Below are positions 12,807 through 24,336 of a stretch of 64,000 bases of DNA, piece after piece. The DNA is from Pseudisothecium myosuroides (taxonomy: Eukaryota; Streptophyta; Bryopsida; Hypnales; Lembophyllaceae). Numbering within the stretch: position 1 is the first letter of the stretch; each line of letters opens with the position of its first letter. The position numbers and the translations under genes were made by a program. The stretch spans positions 1,240,001 to 1,304,000 of the forward strand of contig OX637287.1 in assembly GCA_951799445.1 (NCBI GenBank). Reading direction: 5' to 3'. The notes beneath the pieces are model-generated. The model was not told the origin of the DNA and ran no database searches. It saw nothing but the letters and a program-made list of their open reading frames with translations.

Positions 12807-13005
12807 CCCTAGAAGAGCCTGAAGACTCTTTGTGGAAGTATAGTATATTTTGTAACATTGACCAAATATTTTTCAGTTCAATGCAAATTAATGATCATGA
12901 TAGAACATAAATAACAATGTATCACAATTGATATATTAAACCACAATTGAAGAGTTATAAGCTAAATACAGGCCGTATTCAAGGGCCGTAAGGGCCTTTC
13001 AAGGG
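12807..13005. mobile_element. Family F TTAA-type element (199 bp)
   Basis: Left end TTAA|CCCTAGAAGAGCC (TTAA 12803-12806); right end GGGCCTTTCAAGGG|TTAA (TTAA 13006-13009). The right end read in reverse is CCCTTGAAAGGCC, so the ends are imperfect inverted repeats of about 13 bp. The left terminus is strikingly close to the classical piggyBac end CCCTAGAAAG. The interior is AT-rich and noncoding. It is a single copy in this window, so less secure than families A, B and E. Confidence 0.55.
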
Positions 13006-13009
13006 TTAA

Positions 13010-15219
13010 ATAAGGTGACTTGGATAAATTAGGGTCACTAGGGTACTAGAGGGTATGGGATGAATGAATGAATGAATGAGGTATTGAAGGTCCCTAGTGC
13101 TTGCATCAACATGAGGAGTCACAATAGGAGGTCAAGAGTTGAGCAAAAAAATTCAATTTTTGTATTCACCGTTTTGAGTGGAGAAGAAAGTTTGGTGAAT
13201 TTGTTGAACCTTTGATCTATTGCCACATGAAGTACAACGAACGCGTTGGATTTGAACTCCTCCTATTCCAACTTCCTCCTAAACGGTGTTGATTGTTACT
13301 ATACGTGGTCATTAGAGAACGTGCCATGTAAAACGGAGGTTTAGAAAGTGATTTGCAAAACTTTTTAATTGCAAATTAGCAGTTTATTGGTGTATAAAAA
13401 ACATCCAAATTAGGATTTTTGATATTGTCAAATATCCATAGTATTTTCAATGATTTTGTTAACCTTTGAAAGTGAAAAAATAGTTTCATAACATCACACA
13501 ATGAAGAATTGAAAACAATAAATAGTAACTCCACAATTTCAAGCTCAATTTTGCCATGTTGTTTGAGCTTGAAATGTTAAAGGCTTTTGAAGATGAAGGA
13601 AAACTGTTTTTTTGATTAAATTTGCAAAAAAGAATAACAATAGAATTGTTAAAGACTAAAAATTTGAAAAACATATCTTAATAACAACCAACAAATCCAA
13701 TTAAAAAATTTGTAGTAATTAAGAATTTAAAATTTAAAATGCTTTAGAATTACGTAAAATCCCAAAGATACTTGTTGTGGCTTGTTGCTAATCAATATTA
13801 TACATATTACTCATATTGGGTTCTTCATCTTATACATTTAACTTCTGTATAGTTCATCCCTAAGTATTCAACTATCCATTTCATAGTGTGGTAAAATTTT
13901 AGGGATAAGTTTTAATAAGTTTTCAAAGGTAATCTCACTATCTTTAGGGCATCCTCAATTGAACCTACGGAAAAATGCTCCTACATCATTACTTCCCAAG
14001 GCGTTTTTCCAAGGCATTTGAGGTAGCGTCTAACTTTCTTGCTCCCTCGCTTCAATGCACCTCTCCATTTTCAAACCCCAAATGTGTTTTCACTAATATT
14101 GAAATAATAACGTCGGTTGAGTTTGTTGCCTCTGTGCTTGTGCTTGGTCAAGAAGAATCTTTCTTTGTGAAGCCCTATAAAACACTTGCACTAACATCAT
14201 CAAGGATTCTTGCACTTGGAGACCACTATTGCAGCTCTCTACATTTCATCAACATGTCAGCTTGTGAGAAGAAAGTAGTGACCCTAAAATTATGGAGTAT
14301 TGATTACCAGGGCCAAAATTTAGTCCCCTTGAAATTAGTGATATTGTTCAACTTTCCAGTCCCAAACCCTAAACCTTTTGTAAGATTACTTATGAGCGGT
14401 CAAAAGGGCACTTTGGGGTTAAAAGAAGTTGAATGTCACCAGGCTTTACTTAGCTTGCAGAGTTGCGGATATTCAACTACCTTCGAAGATCTCCTCGTAA
14501 TCCATTCCTAAGTTACGGACGGATGGCTTCAGTGGCTTTCACAGCAGTTTGTTGACTTCACCTTATTTTTATTCACACTCACGAGGTTTTACTATTGTTT
14601 ACAGTATATATATATATATTTAAATTTATTTATTTATTTATTCAAAGTAATTACTGTTTACAGTATTGCACCTCCAAACAACTGAAGTTTCTCAGTACGA
14701 AAAATACTGTATTCGACATATCAAACTCCTTGAGTGGAATCCAGTCAGTCAGTCACAACGACAGCGAGCAGTATATTATAGTTTTCTTATGACTGCGCCA
14801 TGATACCGGTAATGCACTGAAATACAATGATTAACATTGAGTCTTAAAATTAAAAAAATAATTAGTGAATGATTGAGCAACCACACGAAGCACTAATATA
14901 CAAAAGCTTGAATCTGCCATTGGCTAAGTTACTGGAGCTTCGCAGTACCCCAGGTGGAGTGGTAGAGTAGCCAAGACGGTGGACTGGTACAAATTATTAA
15001 GTTTACTATAAGTGAACATCAACGTGATCACAAGGTTTGGAGACTTTCCATACTGGCAGGTACCAAATTCTGTCTTCAGTAATCAGTATATTATATGGAT
15101 TTGGGTACTAATGCAACAGTGATTGGGAGTTTAATGTACAGTACAGTAGTGTCAAAGGCTACGTCACTGGGAGTTCAGCAAGTTTGATCGATCTGCCATG
15201 GGTGCTCACCGATCTAAAA
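13010..15219. other. AT-rich spacer with microsatellites
   Basis: Includes a GAAT microsatellite (13061-13079) and TA/ATTT runs at 14604-14642. An open frame on plus, 13975-14511 (178 codons), is the longest here. I do not recognise it; it has no domain, signal peptide or membrane segment I would trust. Confidence 0.45.
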
Positions 15220-16579
15220 GGTATGTTTGCACTCGGTGTTACCCCCTAAAGTTCCATGACTATGTTTTCACCAAAAAACACTCAAAAACTGCCATTTTTA
15301 GTACAAGTACCAAATTCTTGAAAAATAACATTTTTGACACATGTAACCGTAGGATCTTATAGTAAACTAGTTTTAGAAGATGTGGAAAAAATTTCAAAAA
15401 TTTTCCACCATGTGGATTGGACGATATTAGCATTTGAATTGGCATCCGGTGGACATTGGCTCATTGTCATGACGAACAAACACTTTATTGACGCCGGCCT
15501 TCTTTGAAGACCGGAGTTTATATCTATCTATCTTGTATTGGCAAAAATCTTTTTTTTGTCCCTGCGAAAAATAGGTTAGCTGCCCTTCACAAGGTCACAT
15601 TTGTATGAAAAAATGACCAAAATGGTGGTGCTTCTTTGAATACTTTTTCCTAAACAAGTTGGCTACATGCTTAAAAAATTTCAAATCATTTGGAATTGTA
15701 CAACATATACAAAAAAAATAGTAAGTAGAAAGAAGTAGAGAATAATCCAAAATACTAAATTGTTAAGAATTTAATTATGGAATTGAAAAATGTCAATCCC
15801 AATGGTTGTAATGTTGTAATAAACAACCTACATCCTATGAATTTTTATTTTTATTTTAATATTAAAAAAATTGAGTTGAATAAACAACTTCAAAGTTTAT
15901 TTTAGAGTAGAGAATCTATAACTGCCCGCAAACAAAAAAAACTCATAATTTTTGACTTATTGGTCGAAATGGAATGATTCAAAGCTTTCCACATATATAT
16001 AACTCTAGAAAACCAAATTCAAATTTTTATTTTTGAAAAAAGTGATTTTTTTTATCTGTCTGGACTGCCCAGTTACAAAGAAAAGTAACATATTTGGCCA
16101 TAACTTTTGACTCCTATTTCCAAATGTCATGAAATTTAGTGCATATAAAAGATATTCCTCGCGCCCACCTTCTATTAAAATTTCAGCTTAAAATATGGAG
16201 ATCTCTAGTCACACGTACTTGCCCAAAATTTCTATTCGGACAAAAAACGCATGTCGGTCCTTTAGGGGTTAATAGGTGTTGTTACTGAGGGTCTTAGGGC
16301 CAACTTACATATATTAGTGGGTGGAAGCAGTCAACAATGTTGAAACATAGAAAGCACCGTTATGCTCCTTCTACAGTGTATTATACATTGATATTGGTGG
16401 AACTCTGACTCTCCTACTTCCATGCTTACTAATCATTGGTGGCATTGTTCTTATCTTTTAGTTTTTTTTTTTGCCCACTAGGCTCACATGTAAACTAGCC
16501 TTTATAAATGAATTTAGACCTACCTTTGGACTTGATTCATATTGCTAACATCACTCCTATTACCAAGTGCAAACATACC
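15220..16579. mobile_element. Family C inverted-repeat element interrupted by A1
   Basis: Outer ends GGTATGTTTGCACTCGGT (15220-15237) and ACCAAGTGCAAACATACC (16562-16579) are inverted repeats with one mismatch. The host element is about 0.33 kb and is split by family-A copy A1 at a TTAA. A shorter relative at 59868-60219 shares the ends and the internal words GTTAC(T/C)GAGGGTCTTAGG. The target duplication of C itself is not clear, so its superfamily is unassigned. Confidence 0.7.
15243..16268 (+). mobile_element. Family A TTAA-type element (A1, 1026 bp)
   Basis: Left end CCCCTAAAGTTCC preceded by TTAC (a TTAA with one change, 15239-15242); right end GGTCCTTTAGGGG followed by TTAA (16269-16272). 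The interior carries the family words CAAAAAACACTCAAAAACTG, GTAGGATCTTATAGTAAACTAG, and late in the element repeated TGCCC blocks each followed by a CATAACTTTTG-like phrase. It is inserted into element C. No coding capacity. Confidence 0.85.
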
Positions 16580-16584
16580 ATTAA

Positions 16585-16789
16585 CCTTGAAGCGCTCTGA
16601 TTGTGAACGGAGGGCTTCAAGGCACTGTTTAGTCCAACTAACTTCTCATTCATCCACTGTAATACTTGAATCTAGAAATGACAACCTTCATTAATGACCA
16701 AATTCATGAAATTCCGGTAAATGGGTTTTTGTACAAAGATATAAGCAAAAATGTGCAAAAATTCAAAAAAAAATTGAGGCGCTTAAGGA
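16585..16789 (+). mobile_element. Family B TTAA-type element (B2, 205 bp)
   Basis: Left end TTAA|CCTTGAAGCGCTCTGA (TTAA 16581-16584); right end GAGGCGCTTAAGGA|TTAA (TTAA 16790-16793). It is collinear with B1 and B3 through GAACGGAGGGCTTCAAGGCA, CATTCATCCA.TGTAATACTTG and AAATTCATGAAATTCCGGTAAA. It directly abuts the right end of element C. Confidence 0.82.
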
Positions 16790-16793
16790 TTAA

Positions 16794-19700
16794 GGTAACT
16801 ATATGTAAAATTGTGTGAGTAATAAGCTATGAGGGTTGGTCCAATTGGAATGTGGGAGAAAATCAGATGAAGAATTTTTACTTATTGACAAATGCAAAAT
16901 TGTTGTATAAATTGTGGAGGCACCATGAATTATTTAAGAGTTTTTACTGGAGAAGGGTGTAGGAATAGTTGGAATTGTAATACCTTAGGTGGATCCAAAC
17001 ATTTGGCCTCAACAAGAAAAAATTGAAAGGAGCTTCACCAAAAATTGTCCCATTACAAAGTCACCACCTCTAGAATATTATAAATGGAACCATAGACTGT
17101 AGCTTAAGGTTACCTTTGGTGAAAAATAATTATTAAAATTTTGGAAACCGAATGTTTTTGAAAATGATCAAGCCAATTTGTTGAATCTAAGGAAAATCAA
17201 ATATAAAGAAAGTCAAAATGTTGGAAAATACACTTAGTACAATTTGATTCTAGAACATGTCCACAAAATAATATAGAATTCAAATTCATTCCTCTAACTT
17301 TACAACAAAGCAAGGACACTATGATTGAAAGTATTGACTTCATTGAAAACCATCACTATCACTTTCTTATGCAATGAAGAAAACCATTCAACTTTCTAAG
17401 GTTATTTGAAGGGTTGCTAAAAGTTTAAAAAAACTATTTAATAACTATCAAATAACTTATTGATAAAAAATGAAGTACCAAACCGTTCCTTTCAATTTAA
17501 ATAACTATTTGGCAAAAATGTGTCAAAATTAATCTCAAGCTACGATTTTGATTATCCAGAATCGTCAACATTTCACACATTGTTGTTAAGCTTCTACTAA
17601 TGTTGTGGATTTATAAATAATTACTCCATTTTGGTGGCCATTTTGTACACCTTGCTGACCCATGGGTTATCCAAAATGGAATGATTGTTCACCTTCAAGA
17701 GATTGATTTTGCAGGACGTTAAAACCATTCGACAAAGTGGGACGAACAAGTTGGATTTACCCCGGGAAAATGCAGGAATTTTTTATATTCTACATATGAT
17801 ATCCCAAATTAGCTAGGAGAGATCTAAATCTAACCCTAAACACGGCACAAAATAGTTTTTCTTAAAACTTTTACCCCGGAGAATATAAAATTCACCATGT
17901 TGGTTCCATTTGGAAAACGAATTTAATGCCTTGCATTGATTTTTACTTCCTTTTTATATATCCTAGACACTTTTTCTGTAAAATAAAAGTTAAAAGTTAA
18001 ACTAAATCAACATGTGTCTAATTTAAAAGGTAATAAAATTTCACAACAATTATATTGTCTTTGTCTCAAAAAGAGAAGAAGAGAATACGCAAAAACGATT
18101 ATTTAGCATGATCTAAAATATTTATTCCAAGGGCATACTATTCAACATAGATTATCCTACCTCAATAGCTAGGATGATCGACTACCCAAGAAATAAAAGA
18201 TATCAATAAACACGGGTCACTATCCTTTGAAAAGATGCAAGCAAGTGTTGTTTGTGCAATTTCTTCCCTCTCCCCCTTTTGAAAAATCCAGAGCTGTTGG
18301 TATCGATTAAAAAAATTCCCCATCCTCTCCAATTCCATTGATCTCCAATTTAAAAAGTAAACAATTGCCATTGATTACCGTCGTGAGAGATGATTGGGTG
18401 TATAGTACCTCAAAAGACATATGTAGTGCTTCAAATGTGTGACTAGAGTTTTTTGCTAGTATTTATTGCTGTCAGTTGTGTTATGACACTACTTCAATCA
18501 ATTTTTTTAATGCTACAAAGGAAACAACAAAAAGAGAGATCAAACAAGAAATCAAGCCATTCTTCACCTTTGGTGAGATCTTGAAGGTATGTTTTGATTT
18601 CTAGTCCTCATTGAATCTCCATCAAACACAAAATCTGCATTTTTTATTTTTTATTTTTATAATTTATAATATATATGCTTTTATTGGATTAGGTGCTAGA
18701 ACATCGTTGCTCTTTTTTTAATACTTGAAAAATATATATATATGTAGACATCAAAGGTCAATGTAGATCAGGAGCACTTCATTTGGTAATGCCTGGCAAT
18801 ATAATCCATAGAATTTATTAATTTTCAAGTGCTCTTGGAATTCACCAAATTGTTTGTAAATTCTAGGGTTTGCAAGGGTATGTGATTAATCGGCCAATTA
18901 TAGAAATAGTCTCAGCCTCACCATTTTAAAAGATAAACTAAAATTGCCTTGTTAATGTTGTTGTTTGGACAGTGTAGGAATGCAATTGGAGGTACTACAG
19001 CATAAGCGCTTTGAAGGTTGGCAATATGTAGAATTTATTAGAATTCAAGTGCTCTTGGAATTCTCAAGATTTTTTATAAATTCTAGGGCTTGCAAGGGTA
19101 TGTGTTTGATATTGAAGAAGGGACAAGGGCACAATTGAGGCATATTTTTTGAAGTTAGTTGACAAGTTCCAATCTTGCAGTCAATAGTTTTCATCTTCAT
19201 TTCAACCTTCTAAATGCATGTGTTTTCCAACTTGTAGGTGGTTTGCACTTATGTCTTAATTTTTAAATTCCGTCAAAAAGGAATTGCCTTTTTGCAAAGA
19301 TTGAATGAAGATTTGTATATAATCATTTGTTATAAAAGCCTTAGTAGGTTCATTGCACCTCGTACATTGTTACAATTGCAGATTTAAATGGCACAAGTTT
19401 TGTGGAAATAAATTGGTTGTTTACAAAGATACTCAAATCATAATTGCAAAAATGGTTTGAGATTTTGTATTAGAGTATATTTGAAATCTGAATGCTGAAA
19501 TTTTATGATAATTGTATAATTATTATTTTTCAAATGTTGCAGGAAAGAGGCAAAAAGGGACAAAGAAGTAGAAGTAGACATGAAATTGAAGACAAGGTTG
19601 TTGAAGAGATTATTTAGGATTTAGGATTGAATGTAAAAGTATTACATTCAATAGAAAAATGGATAGTTTTTACCATTGAGAATTTGTGTAAATTTTTTAC

Positions 19701-20965
19701 AACCAATGGAAAATTGACACGTGTACCCTTCTTGTAATCGTTTATATTTTTTATTGTTGTTGACATGGTTAGACTATCACCTCAAAAGAGGCAGTAACTA
19801 TCTATTGGTTACAAGTCTACGTCATAGAATCTACATTCGAAAAGAGGCACCAAGGATAGCGCTTATATGATTTAGAGCATTTGTAGCGGTCTCTCAGCAA
19901 ACAATCCATGTATCGGCAAATGGAGGGGCATTCCACGAAGCGCACATAGCGTTGGGTTTTTTTAAGAACAAATTGATCTTATGCAAAGCTGGCAATCCAA
20001 ACATCAAATGAACTTTTCCGCATTATAAAAAGAAAGAAAGAAAAGAATCTACATTAAAAAAGACTTTTTATGGAAATAAGGGAAGGTTGAATTGATTGGC
20101 ACGCTTAACAATGCGGAAAAGGACTGACAATAATGATTATTTCTTCCAAGAGCCAACTTGCGGGCCCCTCACATTTTGCAAATTTGTCGATCCCGGGGGT
20201 CGCATACCAAGGCCATGGAAGTGAAGTCTCCCATAATGGTTGCATTGGAGTGCATATTTAATTCCAAATCCCTCGACATAGTGCTGATACCGTCATTGTT
20301 GCAGGGACCACTACAGATGCTCTTAGATAATAGAACTATCCACAATAGACTTTTTTTATTCATGTTGGTCATTCAACCAAAGTTACTCTTCTTCACCTCA
20401 ACATAGATTGGAATGGCAACGTTGCAACATTTGTTTGTGGTGTACAATACAAGGATAGTGTTGTTTGATTGGTCACACTACTAATTTTCATACTCCCTAA
20501 TTATTCACCCATACCAAATAACCATTCCCATGTGGTACCCAAGTCAAGTCTCCGCAAGTGTAAGGGAGACGACCCATTTTTGATCAACCACCCATTTACA
20601 TTAATTAGACTGCTTTGTTTCTGATCAATTAGTGGTTTAGGTGACAGCTCGCGCAGATATTTGTGAGAAGGGGAAGCACAAGTATTGGGGAGGTATACAT
20701 TGAAAGCATATAATGACCACAAGATGTACATTGGAGGCTACAATTATTACATGCATTGAAGTATTGTCGATATTGTAATCAGCCCATGGTTGGAAATATG
20801 ACGACCTATATAACAAGAATAGGTTGAATGGAATCTTCACGAAAAAAATTCATAGTAATTTTATTTTTGTGGAAAAAAATGTACAAAAATATAGAATCCT
20901 TCTTAAATCAATTTCTCTAAATGGGAAAATTTTCCCCTCATCGTACCCATACACCAGATGTGCTG
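16794..20965. other. Long AT-rich spacer
   Basis: No gene recognised. The only clear internal structure is a diverged direct duplication at 18797-19105. Open frames are short and scattered. Confidence 0.5.
18797..19105. repeat. Diverged direct duplication, two 90-bp blocks
   Basis: The block with TAGAATTTATTA, CAAGTGCTCTTGGAATTC, AAATTCTAGGG and TTGCAAGGGTATGTG occurs at 18797-18885 and again at 19018-19105, spaced by unrelated sequence. Confidence 0.75.
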
Positions 20966-20980
20966 AATTGCTTGAGTGAT

Positions 20981-21661
20981 CTCTGCAAGGCTCAATGGTA
21001 TGGCTTTGCTGGCTTAGGAGGAATGACATGGTTTTTAACCAAATTGCATGGCCTCAGGCTAAGTTAGAACAGCTTGTTTGAGAGGCGGCACTTGATCATG
21101 GGAGGACTGCATGGTTACGAACTACCATCCTCTGCAAGCGTCACCCAACGAAGGCAGATAAGGTAGGTATCCTTAAACTGCCACTAATTGCTACTGTGCC
21201 TATTTACTACTATTAGACTGTTCAAATTCTTCTATATTCTTATTGGCAAGGGAAAGGAGGTTCCAACGCACCAAAGAACGCAACATTTGGATACTGTATG
21301 CAAAAGTTATGAAGGAACAAAGTTTGGTTCTAAAAGCGTTTCTTTCACGGAGGTACATAACTGATTTTGGAAATGTACACACACTGAAGATGGCGCTTTA
21401 AGGTCAGTGGCGCATTAAGGATACCTACCTTAGGTTCCTTAGGAAATTTGACAACATGTGGCTTAGGTCACCATTCTTTGGCTCTAGGGTTGGTAGTAAT
21501 ATCTCCTGGAACCTGAAGAAGCCCACCCGTGGGGTCTTCATGTAATTGTAAGTTTCATTGTGTTTGTGTTTGTGGTGTTCTCCAAGGCGTGGCCCTCGGC
21601 TTTCCGCCGTTTGTTCTGTGTTTCTTTTCTGGAATAAACTCCGGTTTCAAAAATAAATAAA
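20981..21661 (+). mobile_element. 5'-truncated L1-type LINE with 15-bp target duplication
   Basis: Direct repeats AATTGCTTGAGTGAT (20966-20980) and AATTGCTTAAGTGAT (21662-21676) flank the insert, with one mismatch. The left part translates on plus as LRRNDMVFN followed by WPQAKLEQLV and ALDHGRTAW, matching the C-terminal end of ORF2 in the full-length LINE at 26328 (LQRNDMVFN, ERLQQRIW, DYGRAEW). The right end has an A-rich tail (AAAAATAAATAAAAA). The body is about 411 bp once the nested element at 21161-21430 is removed. It carries an internal stop and is dead. Confidence 0.88.
21161..21430. mobile_element. TA-flanked inverted-repeat MITE (H1, 270 bp) nested in LINE fragment
   Basis: Ends AGGTAGGTATCCTTAA and TTAAGGATACCTACCT are perfect inverted repeats of 16 bp and pair further with mismatches (CTGCCACT against CGCCACT). 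TA lies just outside both ends (21159-21160 and 21431-21432). It splits the LINE fragment. The TA duplication suggests Tc1/mariner-like mobilisation; the superfamily call is inference. Confidence 0.8.
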
Positions 21662-22101
21662 AATTGCTTAAGTGATTGGAAATGGGTCGTCTCCAGCCTC
21701 GGAGTCTGCCATGAAGTGGGAGCACCAGAATGTTGAGTGCCCAACTGCCCATGATCAGAACCTGTGGGCGAGGCCAAGTAAGCCTCGGCTGATATGGAGG
21801 AACCCTCATCAATTTTGTCTGCCCAAACTTACCATATGATAGGGGGTTAAAAACATTCCTGGCAAGCTTCAGTTTTGCTCAGTTTGGTTGTCCTTTTTTT
21901 AGCACTGAAATCTTCTTCCTCATTTATGGAAAAATTATCAGAAAAAACAAGCCAATGACTGATTTGCACTCATGCCACTCAATGAGTGATGCCAATATAC
22001 TACAGAGTTTGTAACTTAAGGTAAGTTAATAATAACAAAATTCATCCTCTCAGTCTGGCTCCTCCTGCACCAGAATCTTACTCACTCCTGTTTTTACCCA
22101 T

Positions 22102-22284
22102 GGGAAAAATGCTGGAATTTATAACATGCCACTCATGATAAAATTTGAAAGTTTTGAATTCATATTTGGAATCAGAGGTGCCAAATTACTTGGGGGAGGT
22201 GTAGAAGATAAATTAATCAAGCACAAAATAGGGGGTCTTTTTTTTACATGCACCCCTGGAATGACTTTGAGTGGACGAGCGAGG
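22102..22284 (+). repeat. Dispersed repeat, copy 1 of 2
   Basis: Collinear with 24611-24794. Shared words include CATGATAAAATTTG, TTTTGAATTCATATTTG, AATCA.AGG, GATAAATTAATCAAG and TTTTTTTACATGCA. The two copies are in the same orientation, about 2.5 kb apart, and clearly diverged. Limits are approximate and no terminal repeats are evident. Confidence 0.75.
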
Positions 22285-22378
22285 AGAATTCAGATGAGTG
22301 GAGAATGTACTTACTGCCCCTGTTTCCAGATTTTTTTGGGGGTACATCTACAGAAGAAGAACACTTCCAGTTGTGCTC

Positions 22379-22429
22379 AAAATGTTCAGTACAATATTAA
22401 AAAAAAAAAAAAAAAATGTTCAGTACAAT
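22379..22429 (+). repeat. Poly(A) tract flanked by a target-duplication-like direct repeat
   Basis: AATGTTCAGTACAAT occurs at 22381-22395 and 22415-22429 with only ATT plus about 17 A between. It looks like a target-primed insertion that kept only the tail. Confidence 0.55.
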
Positions 22430-22784
22430 TCAAAAATTGTCGTCAGTATGAAGGTACTGGAGGAACTTATACTTTCAACACAATTTTGGACTTGGTTGTG
22501 GGGTACAAGAAGCGTACTATACGTAAAATTGAGTTTCATAATCATTCAATCAAATGAAAGGCCAAAAAAACACTTTTGACAGTAAAATCGTTTTAAAAGA
22601 TTGTATACTGTGATAGGGAGAATGAAAATCCTTTTGAGGATCCTATGATAAAAAAAATTCATAAAGCTTTCGAAGTTTACTGAATGAACTATTGTTGACG
22701 TTAAATATTGAAGTTTTCTATCACTCCCTAGGGAAAAAAAACTCCAATCTTGTGGGTTGGAATTTAATCACCCAAAATAGTTGT

Positions 22785-22930
22785 TACTCCCTCCGTCTCA
22801 AAAAATAAATTGGAGGTTGTGGAAAATTGGTTGTCTCAAACTAAGTTTGAAGTTTGAATGTGGAATCATGCATTGTCTCCAAAAATAAATATGAGGTTGC
22901 CAAATAAGTTTCCCTAGATGTTGCAACTTG
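22785..22930. mobile_element. Stowaway-like terminus, one end only
   Basis: TA followed by CTCCCTCCGTCTCAAAAAAT at 22785 matches the canonical plant Stowaway terminal repeat. A second internal phrase TCTCCAAAAATAAATATGAGG follows about 75 bp downstream, but the mirror terminus (GACGGAGGGAG then TA) is not found, so the element is truncated or decayed. The right limit is arbitrary. Confidence 0.5.
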
Positions 22931-24086
22931 TCTTTGCCCATATGCGGCAGCTAGTAGTGATTGCCGTCATCCGATAGCATTACGTGAACCATGCATTGCT
23001 ACCAAGAGAGTAAAATGTTTGTTCAACTTTTCTTTGTCCATGTTCCAAAAAGCTTTCTCTTGTGGTATCAATCAAAGAGTCTACATCCTTCTTGGAAGAG
23101 TCATCGAAGATGGTTTGTGTCCTTCCTACATGGATTCGATCACTTGCAAGCCTCAATCAAACAATAATAGTTCAATGCACCGGAGCTCTTCACATAATAC
23201 CGTACGTGAATGTCTGATTCGGCAATCAGGTGCCAGAATTGAGTTTCTACGCCAAATTTTGAGGGATCCACGTCACCTTGCACCATTCACAAGATGACAT
23301 GTGGCACTTTTCTACAAAATTGACTTAATTTCTGCCAAATCTGACCTCCACATAGGGTAGAAGAAAATTGACAATTTTGGCGCCAATTTTCATGGCAACA
23401 CTTTCAAACTTTGACACCCATTGGAGATTACTAGAAGCTGCAATAACTACGCATTATTTACTGTCCAAATAGGAGCACCTTACTAGATAATCACTGATGA
23501 AACCACTGATGAAACCACTGATGAAACCACTGATGATTATCAATGGAAATTGTCCATGTGTTCAAAACAAAACAAAACAAAACAAAACCCACTGATGATT
23601 ATTTTTGAAAACACATGGGTAGTATTTGTTTTATGTGCCCCCAATCTTTGCTATTTACGGAAGTCTGCTCAGCTGCAATCATCTACCCCCAGAGGAATTG
23701 CTGGAGGCATATTTGAGCTTAGATTTTACAGATCTGGAGTTCCTGGAACCTTGAATTTATAGCAGCCGCAGTGAGGGCCCTGAATTGAATCATCACATGG
23801 GCAGATCAGCAGATGGGGCTCATGGTAAGTTAAGTGAAGTGGATTCCATCATCACAGACAAGAGCTGCCTGTGCACAAAATGGATGAAATACATCATTAC
23901 AGGATTTTTTTTTTTTTTTTTTTTAAAAAAATTTTCTGAACAAATGGTAAACCCACTGCATTAAAACAAAAAAAACAAAAAAAAACAGCCAAGCCATGAG
24001 GCTGGACAAATGAAGAGATAACGAGCAAAAAGGACCAAAGAAAAAAAGAAGGAAACGAGAGCCCTAAGTAAATCTACAGTCAATTA

Positions 24087-24336
24087 CAGGAAATTTCGAG
24101 CCTCAAAGGGGACACGAGTTTCACACCCCCGTGGTGCAATTATGGATTTTTTTTTAAATAAATAAATTTGGAATCTAACATGGTACTACTGGTGCCATGT
24201 CAATGCCATGTTAGTGCCATGTCACATTGGTAATTTTTAAATATTTCCCCCCCCCCAATTTTTTTTTTTGTATTTGCACCACGAGGGTGCCGAAAATAAA
24301 AAAACTTTTGGCTTCTTTGAGGACTAAAATTTCCTC
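24087..24336. mobile_element. TA-flanked foldback element (250 bp)
   Basis: Left end CAGGAAATTTCGAGCCTCAA and right end pairing through TTTGAGGACTAAAATTTCCT; inner arms also pair (CCCCGTGGTGCAATTA with TTTGCACCACGAGGG). TA lies outside both ends (24085-24086, 24337-24338). The centre is homopolymer-rich. Probably a MITE. Confidence 0.65.

Larger units (their letters stand above)
21677..24086. other. Spacer with minor repeats
   Basis: Holds a diverged dispersed repeat (22102-22284), a poly(A)-only duplication (22379-22429), a Stowaway-like end (22785-22930), a 14-bp tandem GATGAAACCACT repeat (23499-23545), an AAAAC microsatellite (23567-23588), and a run of 18 T at 23907-23925 that may be a reversed retroposon tail. 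No gene recognised. Confidence 0.5.

Noticed and set aside
13975..14511. 178-codon plus-strand open frame
   Set aside because: No domain, no splice-compatible neighbours and no recognisable similarity; kept only as a note in the spacer entry.
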